Shown one piece after another: positions 16,587 through 26,445 of a stretch of DNA of 64,000 nt. A program made the translations under genes and the position numbers. Source of the stretch: Mycobacterium sp. PO1 (GTDB taxonomy: Bacteria > Actinomycetota > Actinomycetes > Mycobacteriales > Mycobacteriaceae); assembly GCF_017312405.1 (NCBI RefSeq), contig NZ_BLTG01000051.1, positions 1-64,000 of the forward strand. Reading direction: 5' to 3'. The notes beneath the pieces are model-generated. The model was given only the letters and a program-made list of their open reading frames with translations, ran no database searches and was not told the DNA's origin. Each line of letters opens with the position of its first letter. Positions within the stretch are counted from its first letter, which is position 1.

Positions 16587-17222
16587 ATGACTCAGGCGGA
16601 CATCGACGTCACCACTCTGACCGACTGGATCCGGGAGTATGCGCGCGTGATCGGCGAAAACGCCGGCTATCTCACCGATCTCGACGCGGCCATCGGCGAC
16701 GCCGACCACGGCACCAACATGGAACGCGGCATGAGCGCCGTCGTCGCGGCGCTCGACGAGACCCCCGCGCCGGACCCCGCCGCGCTCGCCAAGAAAGTCG
16801 GGATGACGCTGGTGAGTTCGGTCGGCGGAGCCAGCGGTCCGCTGTATGGGACGTTCTTCCTGCGGATGGCCACCGCGCTGGCAGACGGCGCGAGCGCGAC
16901 CGACTTCGCCAAGGCGCTGCGCGCCGGGGTGGACGGGGTGGTGCAGCGCGGGCGCGCCGAGGCCGGCGACAAGACCATGTTCGACGCACTGGCTCCCGCG
17001 CTGGACACCCTCGATGCCGAACTGGCAGCAGGATCCGGTCTGGCGGCTGCGCTGGTCGCCGCCGAGGCGGCCGCGGTGGCCGGGCGCGACGCCACCGAAG
17101 CGATGGTCGCACGCAAGGGTCGCGCCTCCTACCTCGGTCAGCGCAGCGTCGGGCACATCGACCCGGGCGCGGCCTCGTCGGCGATGCTGATCGGCGCGGC
17201 GGCAACGGCATTCGGGGCGTGA
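16587..17222 (+). CDS. dhaL: Dihydroxyacetone kinase ADP-binding subunit DhaL
   Basis: Carries a tightly bound ADP that is rephosphorylated by DhaM and passes phosphate to dihydroxyacetone on DhaK. The 211-residue helical barrel has the metal-binding aspartates Asp33, Asp38 and Asp40 in LDAAIGDADHG, and the nucleotide segments SSVGGASGPLYGT and RASYLGQRSVGHIDPGA. Its ATG immediately follows the dhaK stop and its TGA overlaps the next start (GTGA). Confidence 0.95.
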   Translation: MTQADIDVTTLTDWIREYARVIGENAGYLTDLDAAIGDADHGTNMERGMSAVVAALDETPAPDPAALAKKVGMTLVSSVGGASGPLYGTFFLRMATALADGASATDFAKALRAGVDGVVQRGRAEAGDKTMFDALAPALDTLDAELAAGSGLAAALVAAEAAAVAGRDATEAMVARKGRASYLGQRSVGHIDPGAASSAMLIGAAATAFGA

Positions 17223-19651
17223 CCGCGATGGCGCCCGTCGGACTGGTCGTCGTTTCCCACAGCCGAGCGCTGGCTCGCGCCGCGGTCGCGCTGGCCCAGG
17301 AGATGGTGCACGGCAAGCAACTTCGCATCGCCGTCGCCGCAGGCCTCGACGAAACCACCTTCGGCACCGATGCCTCGCAGATCGTCGACGCCATCACCTC
17401 CGCCGAGCAGGGTGCCGGCGTGGTGGTGCTGATGGACCTGGGCAGCGCCGTGCTGTCGGCCGAACTCGCTCTGGAGCTGATTGACGACGACGTCCGCGAT
17501 CGGGTGGTGCTGTGCCCGGCGCCGCTGGTCGAGGGTCTGGTGGTGGCCGCGGTGGCCGCTGCCGGAGGGGCCACGATCGACGAGGTCGTCGCCGAGGCCG
17601 GCGGGGCATTGGCCGGCAAGGCCGGACAGCTGGGTGAGGTCGCCGACGCGGGCGCGGCGGGCACTCCGGTCGACGACGGCCTGGTCGGCACTTTCACCGT
17701 CGAGAACCCGCACGGCCTGCACGCCCGCCCCGCTGCCCGGCTGGTACAGGAGGTCCGTCACCGCGACACCCGCGTACTCCTGCGAAATGTGCGCACCGAC
17801 TCCGAATGGGTCGACGCCACAAGCCTTTCCAAGATCGCCACGTTGGGCGTCAGAAAGGGCGACACCGTCGAGCTGCGGGTATCGGGTAGCCGGGCCGCCG
17901 AGACGCTCGAGCATGTGCTGGCGCTGGCCGCCCGCAATTTCGACGAATCCGCCGAATCGGCCACTGCTGTGGCAAGTGCGCCCGTGGCCCGGCAACCCAT
18001 CGGCGCGGTGGCAGGGCTGGGCATCGGTCCGGCCCGGTCGGCCCGGCAGAGCCCCATCGAGGTGCCCGACGAACCCGCCGCCGACCCCGCAACCGAGTGG
18101 CGACGGCTCGGCAAGGCGATCGCCACCGTCCGTCGCGACATCAGCGCTCAGCGCGCCCACACCGCCCGCGACGTCGGGGAGGCCGAGGCAGGGATCTTCG
18201 ACGCCCACCTCCTGCTGCTCGACGACGCCGAACTGCTCGACGCCGCCCGCACCCGCATCGACGACGGCTCGTCGGCCGCCGCCGGTTGGTCGGCCGCGGT
18301 CAGCGCACTGGCGGGCAGGTTCGCCGCCCTGACCGACCCGTACCTGCAGGCCCGCGCCGCCGACGTCACCGCCGTCGGTGACCAGGTGTTGCGGGCGATG
18401 CTCGGCGTCGCGCCGGGAACGGCGGGCAGCGGCGTCCTGATCGCCGACGACCTGACCCCCGGAGAAGCGGCCGCCCTGGACCCAGCCCAGGTGGTCGCGG
18501 TGCTGATGGCCTACGGCAGTCCCCACGCCCACAATGTGATCCTGCTGCGCGCCAAGAACATTCCCACGATTGTCGGTGCAGGACCCGACGTGTTGACGGT
18601 CGCCGAGGGCGCCACCGTCGCCGTCGACGGCACCCGCGGTGAGTACCTGGTCGACCCGCCCGCCGACGTCCGCGCCCGGTTCCTCGAGCAGGTGCATGTG
18701 CTCGAGGACCGCCGCCGCGCTGCCCACGCCCGGTCGGACCGGCCTGCCGTCACCACCGACGGCGTCACCGTCGGCGTCGGCGCCAACATCGGCTCGGTCG
18801 ACGACGCGCGGGCCGCCGCCGCGCACGGCGCCGACTTCGCCGGTCTGGTCCGGACCGAATTTCTGTTCCTCGGCCGGCCTGACGCACCCAGCGTCGACGA
18901 ACAGGTGGCCGTCTATCGCAAAATCGCCGAAGCTCTCGACGGCCGGCGGGTCACCCTGCGCACCCTCGACGTCGGGGGGGACAAGCCGCTGGAGTTCGCG
19001 CCCGGGCCGGCCGAGCTCAACCCGTTCCTGGGCGTCCGGGGCATCCGAATGTCGTTGCAGCACCCGCAGCTGTTGTCCGACCAGTTGTTGGCGATGGCGC
19101 TGGTGGCCCAGCACACCCCCGTCAGCGTGATGTTCCCGATGGTCAGCACGCTCGACGAGTTGCTCGCCGCGCGCCAGTTGTTCGACGACGCCGTCGCGAA
19201 GGCCGGACCCGCTCCCGCCGGTCTCCAGGTCGGGATCATGATCGAAGTTCCTGCCGCCGCGCTGAAGTCCGCGGCGCTGGCGCCCCACGTCGACTTCATG
19301 TCGATCGGCACCAACGACCTGACCCAGTACGCGTTGGCCGCCGACCGCGGCAACGACGCGGTGGCCACGATCGGTGACTCCTACGACCCGGGGTTGCTTG
19401 CCCTGATCCGCGCCACGTGCGCGGGCGCGCAGGGACGGGCGTCGGTGTCGGTGTGTGGGGAGTTCGCCGCCGACGAACGTGCCGCCGGGCTGCTGATCGG
19501 GCTGGGCGTCGACGCGCTGTCGGTCACCCCGCCCGCGGTGCCCGCGGTCAAGGAGGCGGTGCGGGCCGTCGACCGGGCGTCGGCCCAGGAGTTGGCCGTG
19601 CGTGCGGTGGCCGCGGACTCCGCCGATGGGGTGCGGGAGCTGCTCGGGTAG
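17219..19651 (+). CDS. dhaM: DhaM-HPr-enzyme I fusion phosphotransferase
   Basis: A 810-residue protein with three phosphotransfer modules in order. Residues ~1-135 are a mannose-type EIIA (DhaM) with His14 in VVVSHSRA. Residues ~155-240 are HPr with His168 in NPHGLHARPAARL. Residues ~262-810 are enzyme I with the swivel histidine (His438, or neighbouring His436, in GSPHAHNVILLRAKNIPTIVG), LDVGGDKPLEF, and a complete PEP-binding barrel (SIGTNDLTQYALAADR). E. coli DhaM has only a shortened enzyme I part, so this version should take phosphate directly from PEP and charge DhaL-ADP alone. GTG 17219 overlaps dhaL by 4 nt; ATG 17228 is an alternative. The 3' end leads into tandem copies of itself. 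Confidence 0.92.
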   Translation: MTAMAPVGLVVVSHSRALARAAVALAQEMVHGKQLRIAVAAGLDETTFGTDASQIVDAITSAEQGAGVVVLMDLGSAVLSAELALELIDDDVRDRVVLCPAPLVEGLVVAAVAAAGGATIDEVVAEAGGALAGKAGQLGEVADAGAAGTPVDDGLVGTFTVENPHGLHARPAARLVQEVRHRDTRVLLRNVRTDSEWVDATSLSKIATLGVRKGDTVELRVSGSRAAETLEHVLALAARNFDESAESATAVASAPVARQPIGAVAGLGIGPARSARQSPIEVPDEPAADPATEWRRLGKAIATVRRDISAQRAHTARDVGEAEAGIFDAHLLLLDDAELLDAARTRIDDGSSAAAGWSAAVSALAGRFAALTDPYLQARAADVTAVGDQVLRAMLGVAPGTAGSGVLIADDLTPGEAAALDPAQVVAVLMAYGSPHAHNVILLRAKNIPTIVGAGPDVLTVAEGATVAVDGTRGEYLVDPPADVRARFLEQVHVLEDRRRAAHARSDRPAVTTDGVTVGVGANIGSVDDARAAAAHGADFAGLVRTEFLFLGRPDAPSVDEQVAVYRKIAEALDGRRVTLRTLDVGGDKPLEFAPGPAELNPFLGVRGIRMSLQHPQLLSDQLLAMALVAQHTPVSVMFPMVSTLDELLAARQLFDDAVAKAGPAPAGLQVGIMIEVPAAALKSAALAPHVDFMSIGTNDLTQYALAADRGNDAVATIGDSYDPGLLALIRATCAGAQGRASVSVCGEFAADERAAGLLIGLGVDALSVTPPAVPAVKEAVRAVDRASAQELAVRAVAADSADGVRELLG

Positions 19652-19790
19652 TCGGCTGGGTGCGGCGATGGGTGCGGGAGGTGGTCGGGTTGTCGGCTGG
19701 GTGCGGCGATGGGTGCGGGAGGTGTTCGGGTAGTCGCCGTGGTTGGCGGCGGGGTGCATGGGTGCGGGAGGTGCTCGGTTGTCGCCGAGC
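19625..19790. repeat. Tandem degenerate copies of the dhaM 3' end
   Basis: The last codons of dhaM (GATGGGGTGCGGGAGCTGCT...) recur as GATGGGTGCGGGAGGTG near 19667, 19708 and (truncated) 19757, with TCGGCTGGGTGCGGC between the first copies, a period of about 41 nt. The copies keep the sense of the gene end but drift in sequence. They run up to the left inverted repeat of the next gene. Confidence 0.6.
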
Positions 19791-19844
19791 GTGAACTGGT
19801 TGCGATTTCCGGTCCGTCTTTTCGCACAGGTTTCACAATCGGCG
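19783..19844 (+). repeat. Left 62-bp inverted repeat of the nuclease cassette
   Basis: It starts CGCCGAGCGTGAAC and ends CACAATCGGCG, so it is weakly palindromic at its own tips. Compared with the reverse complement of 20704-20765 it is the same length with no gap, and 49 of 62 positions agree by hand count. The best-kept part is TCTTTTCGCACAG. It ends 31 nt before the nuclease start. Confidence 0.75.
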
Positions 19845-19875
19845 GCATGTCGGTTGTCGCGAGCACACTCGCGGC

Positions 19876-20715
19876 ATGGGGGAGCCCTTCATCGGCAGTG
19901 AGGCGGTCCGGTCAGGCCGGCTGACACCGTATGCACTCCGCAGCCGCTACCGCACGCTCCTGCCCGGGGTGTATCTGGCGGCCGACGCCGAGATCACCGC
20001 GATCACCCGCGCCAAAGCCGGCTGGCTGTGGACGGGGCGCGCAGGCGTCGTCGCAGGTCAGTCCGCCGCCTCGCTTCACGGCGCGAAGTGGGTCGACGCC
20101 CGCCGTCCCGCCGAAGTTCTGTGGAGCAACAGACATGCGCCGCGCGGGGTCACCGTCTGGTCCGCCAGCGTCGCCGACGACGAGCTCGAGGTGGTCCGAG
20201 GGGTTCGGGTCACGACGCCCGCCCGCACCGCCCTGGACATCGCGTGCCGGTATCCGCTGGGCCGAGCCGTCGCCGCCGTCGACGCGTTGGCCCGCGCCAC
20301 CAAGCTCAAGCTCGCCGACGTCGAGATGCTCGCCGAACGCCACAGGGGGCGTCGCGGCATCCGTCGTGCCCGCGAGGCGCTCGACCTGGTCGACGCAGGG
20401 GCTGAATCGCCCCAGGAGACCCGCATCCGGCTGCTGTTGATCCGAGCCGGCTTCCCGCGCCCGGAGACTCAGATCCCGGTCTACGACGACTACGGCGGTC
20501 TGATCGCCGAGCTCGATATGGGCTGGCGGGACAGGTTGATCGCGGTCGATTACGAAGGTGACCACCACCGCAGGACGCCCCGGGAGTTCAACAAGGGGAT
20601 TCGTCGCCACGACGCTGTCACCGAACGTGGCTGGGACGACATCCGGGTGACCTCTGCGGACACCGACGGCGGGATCGTGGCGAGGGTGAGGACGGCGTGG
20701 CAACGCCGAGCGTGA
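19876..20715 (+). CDS. AbiEi-like/DUF559-type putative endonuclease
   Basis: A 279-residue protein of a kind common in mycobacteria. The N-terminal part (~1-60) looks like the winged-helix and GVYL segment of AbiEi-type proteins, the middle is alpha-helical, and the C-terminal part (~178-275) resembles a Vsr/DUF559 PD-(D/E)xK nuclease fold: ETRIRLLL helix, then AELDMGW (Asp214) and LIAVDYEGDHHR (Asp225, Glu227), with Trp/Arg-rich RGWDDIRVT. The usual catalytic Lys is not obvious, so activity is uncertain. ATG 19876. The stop codon lies inside the right inverted repeat, so gene and repeats form one unit. Function is unknown; a mobile or selfish role is inference from the flanks. Confidence 0.75.
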   Translation: MGEPFIGSEAVRSGRLTPYALRSRYRTLLPGVYLAADAEITAITRAKAGWLWTGRAGVVAGQSAASLHGAKWVDARRPAEVLWSNRHAPRGVTVWSASVADDELEVVRGVRVTTPARTALDIACRYPLGRAVAAVDALARATKLKLADVEMLAERHRGRRGIRRAREALDLVDAGAESPQETRIRLLLIRAGFPRPETQIPVYDDYGGLIAELDMGWRDRLIAVDYEGDHHRRTPREFNKGIRRHDAVTERGWDDIRVTSADTDGGIVARVRTAWQRRA

Positions 20716-20765
20716 ACTCTGTGCGAAAAGTCGGCCCGGATATCGCAGAGGATTCACTCTCGGCG
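20704..20765 (-). repeat. Right 62-bp inverted repeat of the nuclease cassette
   Basis: Inverted partner of 19783-19844. Its own tips are also complementary: CGCCGAGCGTGAA and TTCACTCTCGGCG. The first 12 bases encode the last residues and stop of the nuclease gene. A duplicated tip, CGCAGAGGATTCACGCTCGGCG, follows at 20773-20794. Confidence 0.75.
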
Positions 20766-20824
20766 AGGGGACCGCAGAGGATTCACGCTCGGCGGGGGGA
20801 CGTGGTGAGGGTGAGGCGAGCGCG

Positions 20825-20995
20825 GGGCCACCCGGGGCTCTGCCGAGCCGAACGCCGCGGGCACCCGGGGCACTGCCGACGCGAAGGCGGAGGCGGCCGG
20901 CGCGGAAGGCGCCCGGGGCTCTGCCGCGGGCACGTGGGGCCACCCGGGGCTCTTCCGACGCGAAGGCGGAGGAGGCGGCCGGCGCCGAAGGCGCC
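20825..20995. repeat. GC-rich imperfect repeats upstream of comF
   Basis: The words ACCCGGGGCTCT, CCGACGCGAAGGCGGAGG and CGGCCGGCGC-N-GAAGGCGCC recur in the same order two to three times (about 20827, 20863 and 20940). They occupy most of the gap between the nuclease cassette and comF. No gene was found in the gap. Confidence 0.5.
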
Positions 20996-21009
20996 AGGAG
21001 GGAGGACAG

Positions 21010-21738
21010 ATGCTCGATCTGATGCTGCCGCTGCAATGCGGCGGGTGCGGCGCCCCCGCGACGCCGTGGTGCGCGGAGTGCGAGCGCGCGCTGACCGTCC
21101 AGCCCGACGAACCCCATCTCGTCACGCCCCGGATCGATCCCGGCGTACCCGTGCTGTCGCTCGGGCGCTACGCCGGACCACGCCGCAAGGCGATCGTCGC
21201 GGTCAAGGAGCACGGCCGCACCGACCTGATCCGACCGCTCGCCCATGCGCTGCACGACGGTCTGGTGCATCTGCTGACCTGGGGAATCCTCGAACGCCCC
21301 CTCACGGTGGTACCAGCCCCCACCAAGCATTCGTCGGCCCGCAAGCGCGGTGGTGACCCCGTCACCCGGATCGCCCAACTCGCCGTGGCCGGCAGCGATC
21401 CGGGCGCCGTCGCCGGCACAGACCCGGATGCCGTCGCGAGTCCCGACCTGAGCGCCGTCGCCAGCCCCGACCTGAGCTCCGTCGCCGGCACCGGCACCGG
21501 CCTGAGCGTCGTCGCGGCACTGCGCCTCAAGGCATTCACCCGCGACTCGGTGGGCCTGTCCAGCGCCGGACGTCAGCGCAACATCGCCGGCCGGGTCCGC
21601 CGCATCGGAGCCGTCGACGGGCCCGTGCTGCTGGTCGACGACATCGTCACCACCGGCGCCACGGCGGCCGAATCCGTCCATGTCCTGCAAACCGGCGGAG
21701 CCCACGTGGTCGCCGTGCTCGCGCTGGCGAACGCCTAG
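21010..21738 (+). CDS. ComF-family phosphoribosyltransferase-like protein
   Basis: Homologue of M. tuberculosis Rv3242c. The 242 residues have an N-terminal zinc knuckle (CGGCG at 10-14 and CAEC at 21-24), a Type I PRTase body (VPAPTKHSSARKRGGDP, ~101-117) and the PRPP loop LLVDDIVTTGAT near residue 213. ComF proteins act in DNA uptake in some bacteria; the mycobacterial role is not settled. Residues ~125-160 are five 8-residue repeats (AVAGSDPG, AVASPDLS and variants) inserted before LRLKAFTRDS, probably a flexible loop. A strong GGAGGGAGG precedes ATG 21010. Confidence 0.85.
   Translation: MLDLMLPLQCGGCGAPATPWCAECERALTVQPDEPHLVTPRIDPGVPVLSLGRYAGPRRKAIVAVKEHGRTDLIRPLAHALHDGLVHLLTWGILERPLTVVPAPTKHSSARKRGGDPVTRIAQLAVAGSDPGAVAGTDPDAVASPDLSAVASPDLSSVAGTGTGLSVVAALRLKAFTRDSVGLSSAGRQRNIAGRVRRIGAVDGPVLLVDDIVTTGATAAESVHVLQTGGAHVVAVLALANA
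21382..21489 (+). repeat. 24-bp in-frame tandem repeat inside the comF-like gene
   Basis: Four to five units of 24 bp, each encoding A/S-V-A-(G/S)-(S/T/P)-D-(P/L)-(G/D/S). Units three and four are nearly identical and the outer ones have drifted. Because the period is a multiple of three, copy number can change without breaking the gene. Confidence 0.75.
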
Positions 21739-22024
21739 CCGCGATTACCCCGAGATCAACCCGGCATGAAGAACTGAAAACACGTCTGCCGAATTAGTGG
21801 CACGAACACGTGAACTCGGACTACCGTCGGCACCAACGAACCGTGAACAACTCACGGCGGCGCTCCTGTAGGTGACGCGCCGGTATCGCGCCAGCGGTAG
21901 GAGGTGAGTCCTCGACACCTTGCACCGGCGAGCGGCGCGACCACATATGCCCCGTCGGCGCGATTTCTTCCCAGCCGGGCACGCAGCAGGCGTGCGTAAG
22001 CGAGAGAGAATCGAGTTGCCAAGC
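21739..22024 (+). promoter_or_regulatory. Long upstream region of hpf
   Basis: The 286 bases hold no credible gene. CCGTG-N7-CACGG (21841-21857) is a clear inverted repeat and GTAGGAGGTGAG lies at 21897. Stress promoters are expected here because HPF is stress-induced, but I could not assign a -10/-35 pair with confidence. Confidence 0.35.
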
Positions 22025-22705
22025 ATGTCAAGTTTTTCCGTGGACACCGACAGCGCAATGGTCATGGACGGCGAGCCGTCCGAATCCTCCGGTAACGCCG
22101 ACGTCGTCGTGACGGGGCGCAACGTCGAGGTGCCTGACCACTTCCGTCAGCACGTGACCGACAAGCTGTCCCGCCTGGAACGATTCGACCGCACCATCTA
22201 CCTCTTCGATGTCGAGCTCTACCACGAGAAGAATCGCCGGCAACGCAAGAACTGTCAGCACATCGAGATCACCGCTCGCGGGCGCGGCCCGGTGGTGCGC
22301 GGCGAAGCCTGCGCCGACAGTTTCTACGCCGCCCTCGAAGCCGCCTACAGCAAACTCGAATCCCGGCTGCGCAAAAGCAAGGACCGGCGCAAGATCCACT
22401 ACGGCGACAAGCGGCCGGTGTCGCTGCACGAAGCGACCGCGCTCGACCACCTCGACGCCGCGTTCGCCATGCCCTCCACCGAGAGCGTCGACGGGCAGCG
22501 CAGCGACGTCGTCGACGACCACGAACCCGGCCAGATCGTGCGCGTCAAAGAGCACCCGGCCGCACCGATGACCGTCGACGACGCGCTCTACGAGATGGAA
22601 CTCGTCGGCCACGACTTCTTCCTGTTCCACGACAAGGAAAGCGACCGTCCATGCGTGGTCTACCGCCGCCACGCCTACGACTACGGGTTGATCCGGCTGG
22701 CCTGA
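22025..22705 (+). CDS. hpf: Long-form ribosome hibernation promoting factor
   Basis: Binds the decoding region of the 30S subunit and stabilises inactive ribosomes in stress and stationary phase. The 226 residues have the N-terminal S30AE domain (~24-125, DVVVTGRNVEVPDHFRQHV, with basic KSKDRRK) and the C-terminal dimerisation domain of long HPFs (~165-226, VRVKEHPAAPMTVDDALYEM, FFLFHDKES, VYRRHAYDYGLIRL). Homologue of Rv3241c. ATG 22025 (MSSFSVDTD) matches the family; TTG 22016 is possible. Confidence 0.93.
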   Translation: MSSFSVDTDSAMVMDGEPSESSGNADVVVTGRNVEVPDHFRQHVTDKLSRLERFDRTIYLFDVELYHEKNRRQRKNCQHIEITARGRGPVVRGEACADSFYAALEAAYSKLESRLRKSKDRRKIHYGDKRPVSLHEATALDHLDAAFAMPSTESVDGQRSDVVDDHEPGQIVRVKEHPAAPMTVDDALYEMELVGHDFFLFHDKESDRPCVVYRRHAYDYGLIRLA

Positions 22706-22828
22706 GGACCGCCGCGGCCCGATCCGGCGCGCAACCGCACCCCAGGTGTCGGTTTGCGCGCCGGATCCACCCGTACGATGGTGTCCGTCCACCGGTGACG
22801 AATCCATCGAGGAAAAAGGGTTAACAGC

Positions 22829-25636
<2,808 letters not shown>

Positions 25637-25690
25637 GACGTTGAGACTGCGCTCCGAGCGGAGAAGTTCGAGTGCACCCCGCGCTGGACG

Positions 25691-25750
25691 CAGTCTGAAC
25701 GAGATCGGCGCAGTCTGAACGGGAGCTAGCGGTCTGAACGGGAGCTAGCC
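25691..25750. repeat. Short tandem CAGTCTGAACGGGAGCTAGC repeats
   Basis: Three units beginning (C)AGTCTGAACG at about 25691, 25711 and 25732; the last two share GTCTGAACGGGAGCTAGC exactly. They lie between the convergent secA1 and Rv3235-like genes and reach into the latter's stop. Confidence 0.6.
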
Positions 25751-26239
25751 GATCTGCAGTGCGCAGAAGCGCCAGCTGCCACGGTGCGCCTCGATGCGGC
25801 CGGCGACGGCGTGCACCCTGCCGCGCCGCAGGAACGTGGCGAACACCTCGGCGGAGGTCACCTCGGCCTCGCCGGTGTCCACGCATCGCACCCGCACCCG
25901 GCGCAGCGTCGCACTGCCCGGTGGTGTGACCGCGGCGCGGGCGATGACCTGTTCGACGAGCACCGGGGTCATCAGCGGTTTCAGTTGCGCCACCGGCCGC
26001 CGCCGATCGATCACCTCGACGAGCTGCCGCAGCGCCGTCTCGGCGAACACCACCGCCGACTTCGGCGGTCGCGGCTCGAGGGGCTGCGCCCGCCGCCGGC
26101 TCGACAAGCGGTGCGTCGACGGTGCCGTGCACGACGGCCGGTGCGCACTCAGTGGCTGCGGCGCGGGTTCGTAGTCGATGACCGGAGCGGTACTCCACTG
26201 AGATTCGACGGGGGAGACGGGGGCGGGGGATGCGGACAT
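25745..26239 (-). CDS. Rv3235-family protein
   Basis: The 164 residues have a Pro/Ala/Arg-rich N-terminal half (~1-62) and a compact C-terminal domain (~63-164, ALRQLVEVIDRRRPVAQLKPLM, RRVRVRCVDTGEAEVTSAEVFATF, RVHAVAGRIEAHRGSWRFCALQIG). This C-terminal domain is conserved across actinobacteria as the Rv3235 family. Its role is unknown; it looks like an accessory or interaction domain. ATG 26239 follows GGAG. Divergent from the wax ester synthase-like gene; position near secA1 as in M. tuberculosis. Confidence 0.85.
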   Translation of the reverse strand: MSASPAPVSPVESQWSTAPVIDYEPAPQPLSAHRPSCTAPSTHRLSSRRRAQPLEPRPPKSAVVFAETALRQLVEVIDRRRPVAQLKPLMTPVLVEQVIARAAVTPPGSATLRRVRVRCVDTGEAEVTSAEVFATFLRRGRVHAVAGRIEAHRGSWRFCALQIG

Positions 26240-26445
26240 GCGGATACTCCAGCGGCCGAGACGGACGCGGGACGGTGCGTCCCGCGGTGAACGCCTGCTG
26301 GAGAGTGGCAGACCACCTCATGTTCGCACGGTCCACGGACACCCCTGCGCACCTATTGAGCACCCGATTGTGCGCGCACGCAGGAACTGCCGTTACCGTG
26401 GCAGGGTCTTGACCGAGGGGTGATCGAGGGGAGGCGGCCGCCGCA

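Noticed and set aside
19625..19790. Possible CRISPR or small protein gene
   Set aside because: Copies are degenerate, contiguous and derived from the dhaM end; no cas genes and no consistent frame.
19783..20765. Ordinary insertion sequence
   Set aside because: The encoded protein lacks any transposase motif and no target duplication could be seen outside the repeats, so it was not called an IS element.
21841..21857. Inverted repeat CCGTG-N7-CACGG as terminator of comF
   Set aside because: The stem is short with no T-run and lies over 100 nt after comF; it is kept only as a feature of the hpf upstream region.
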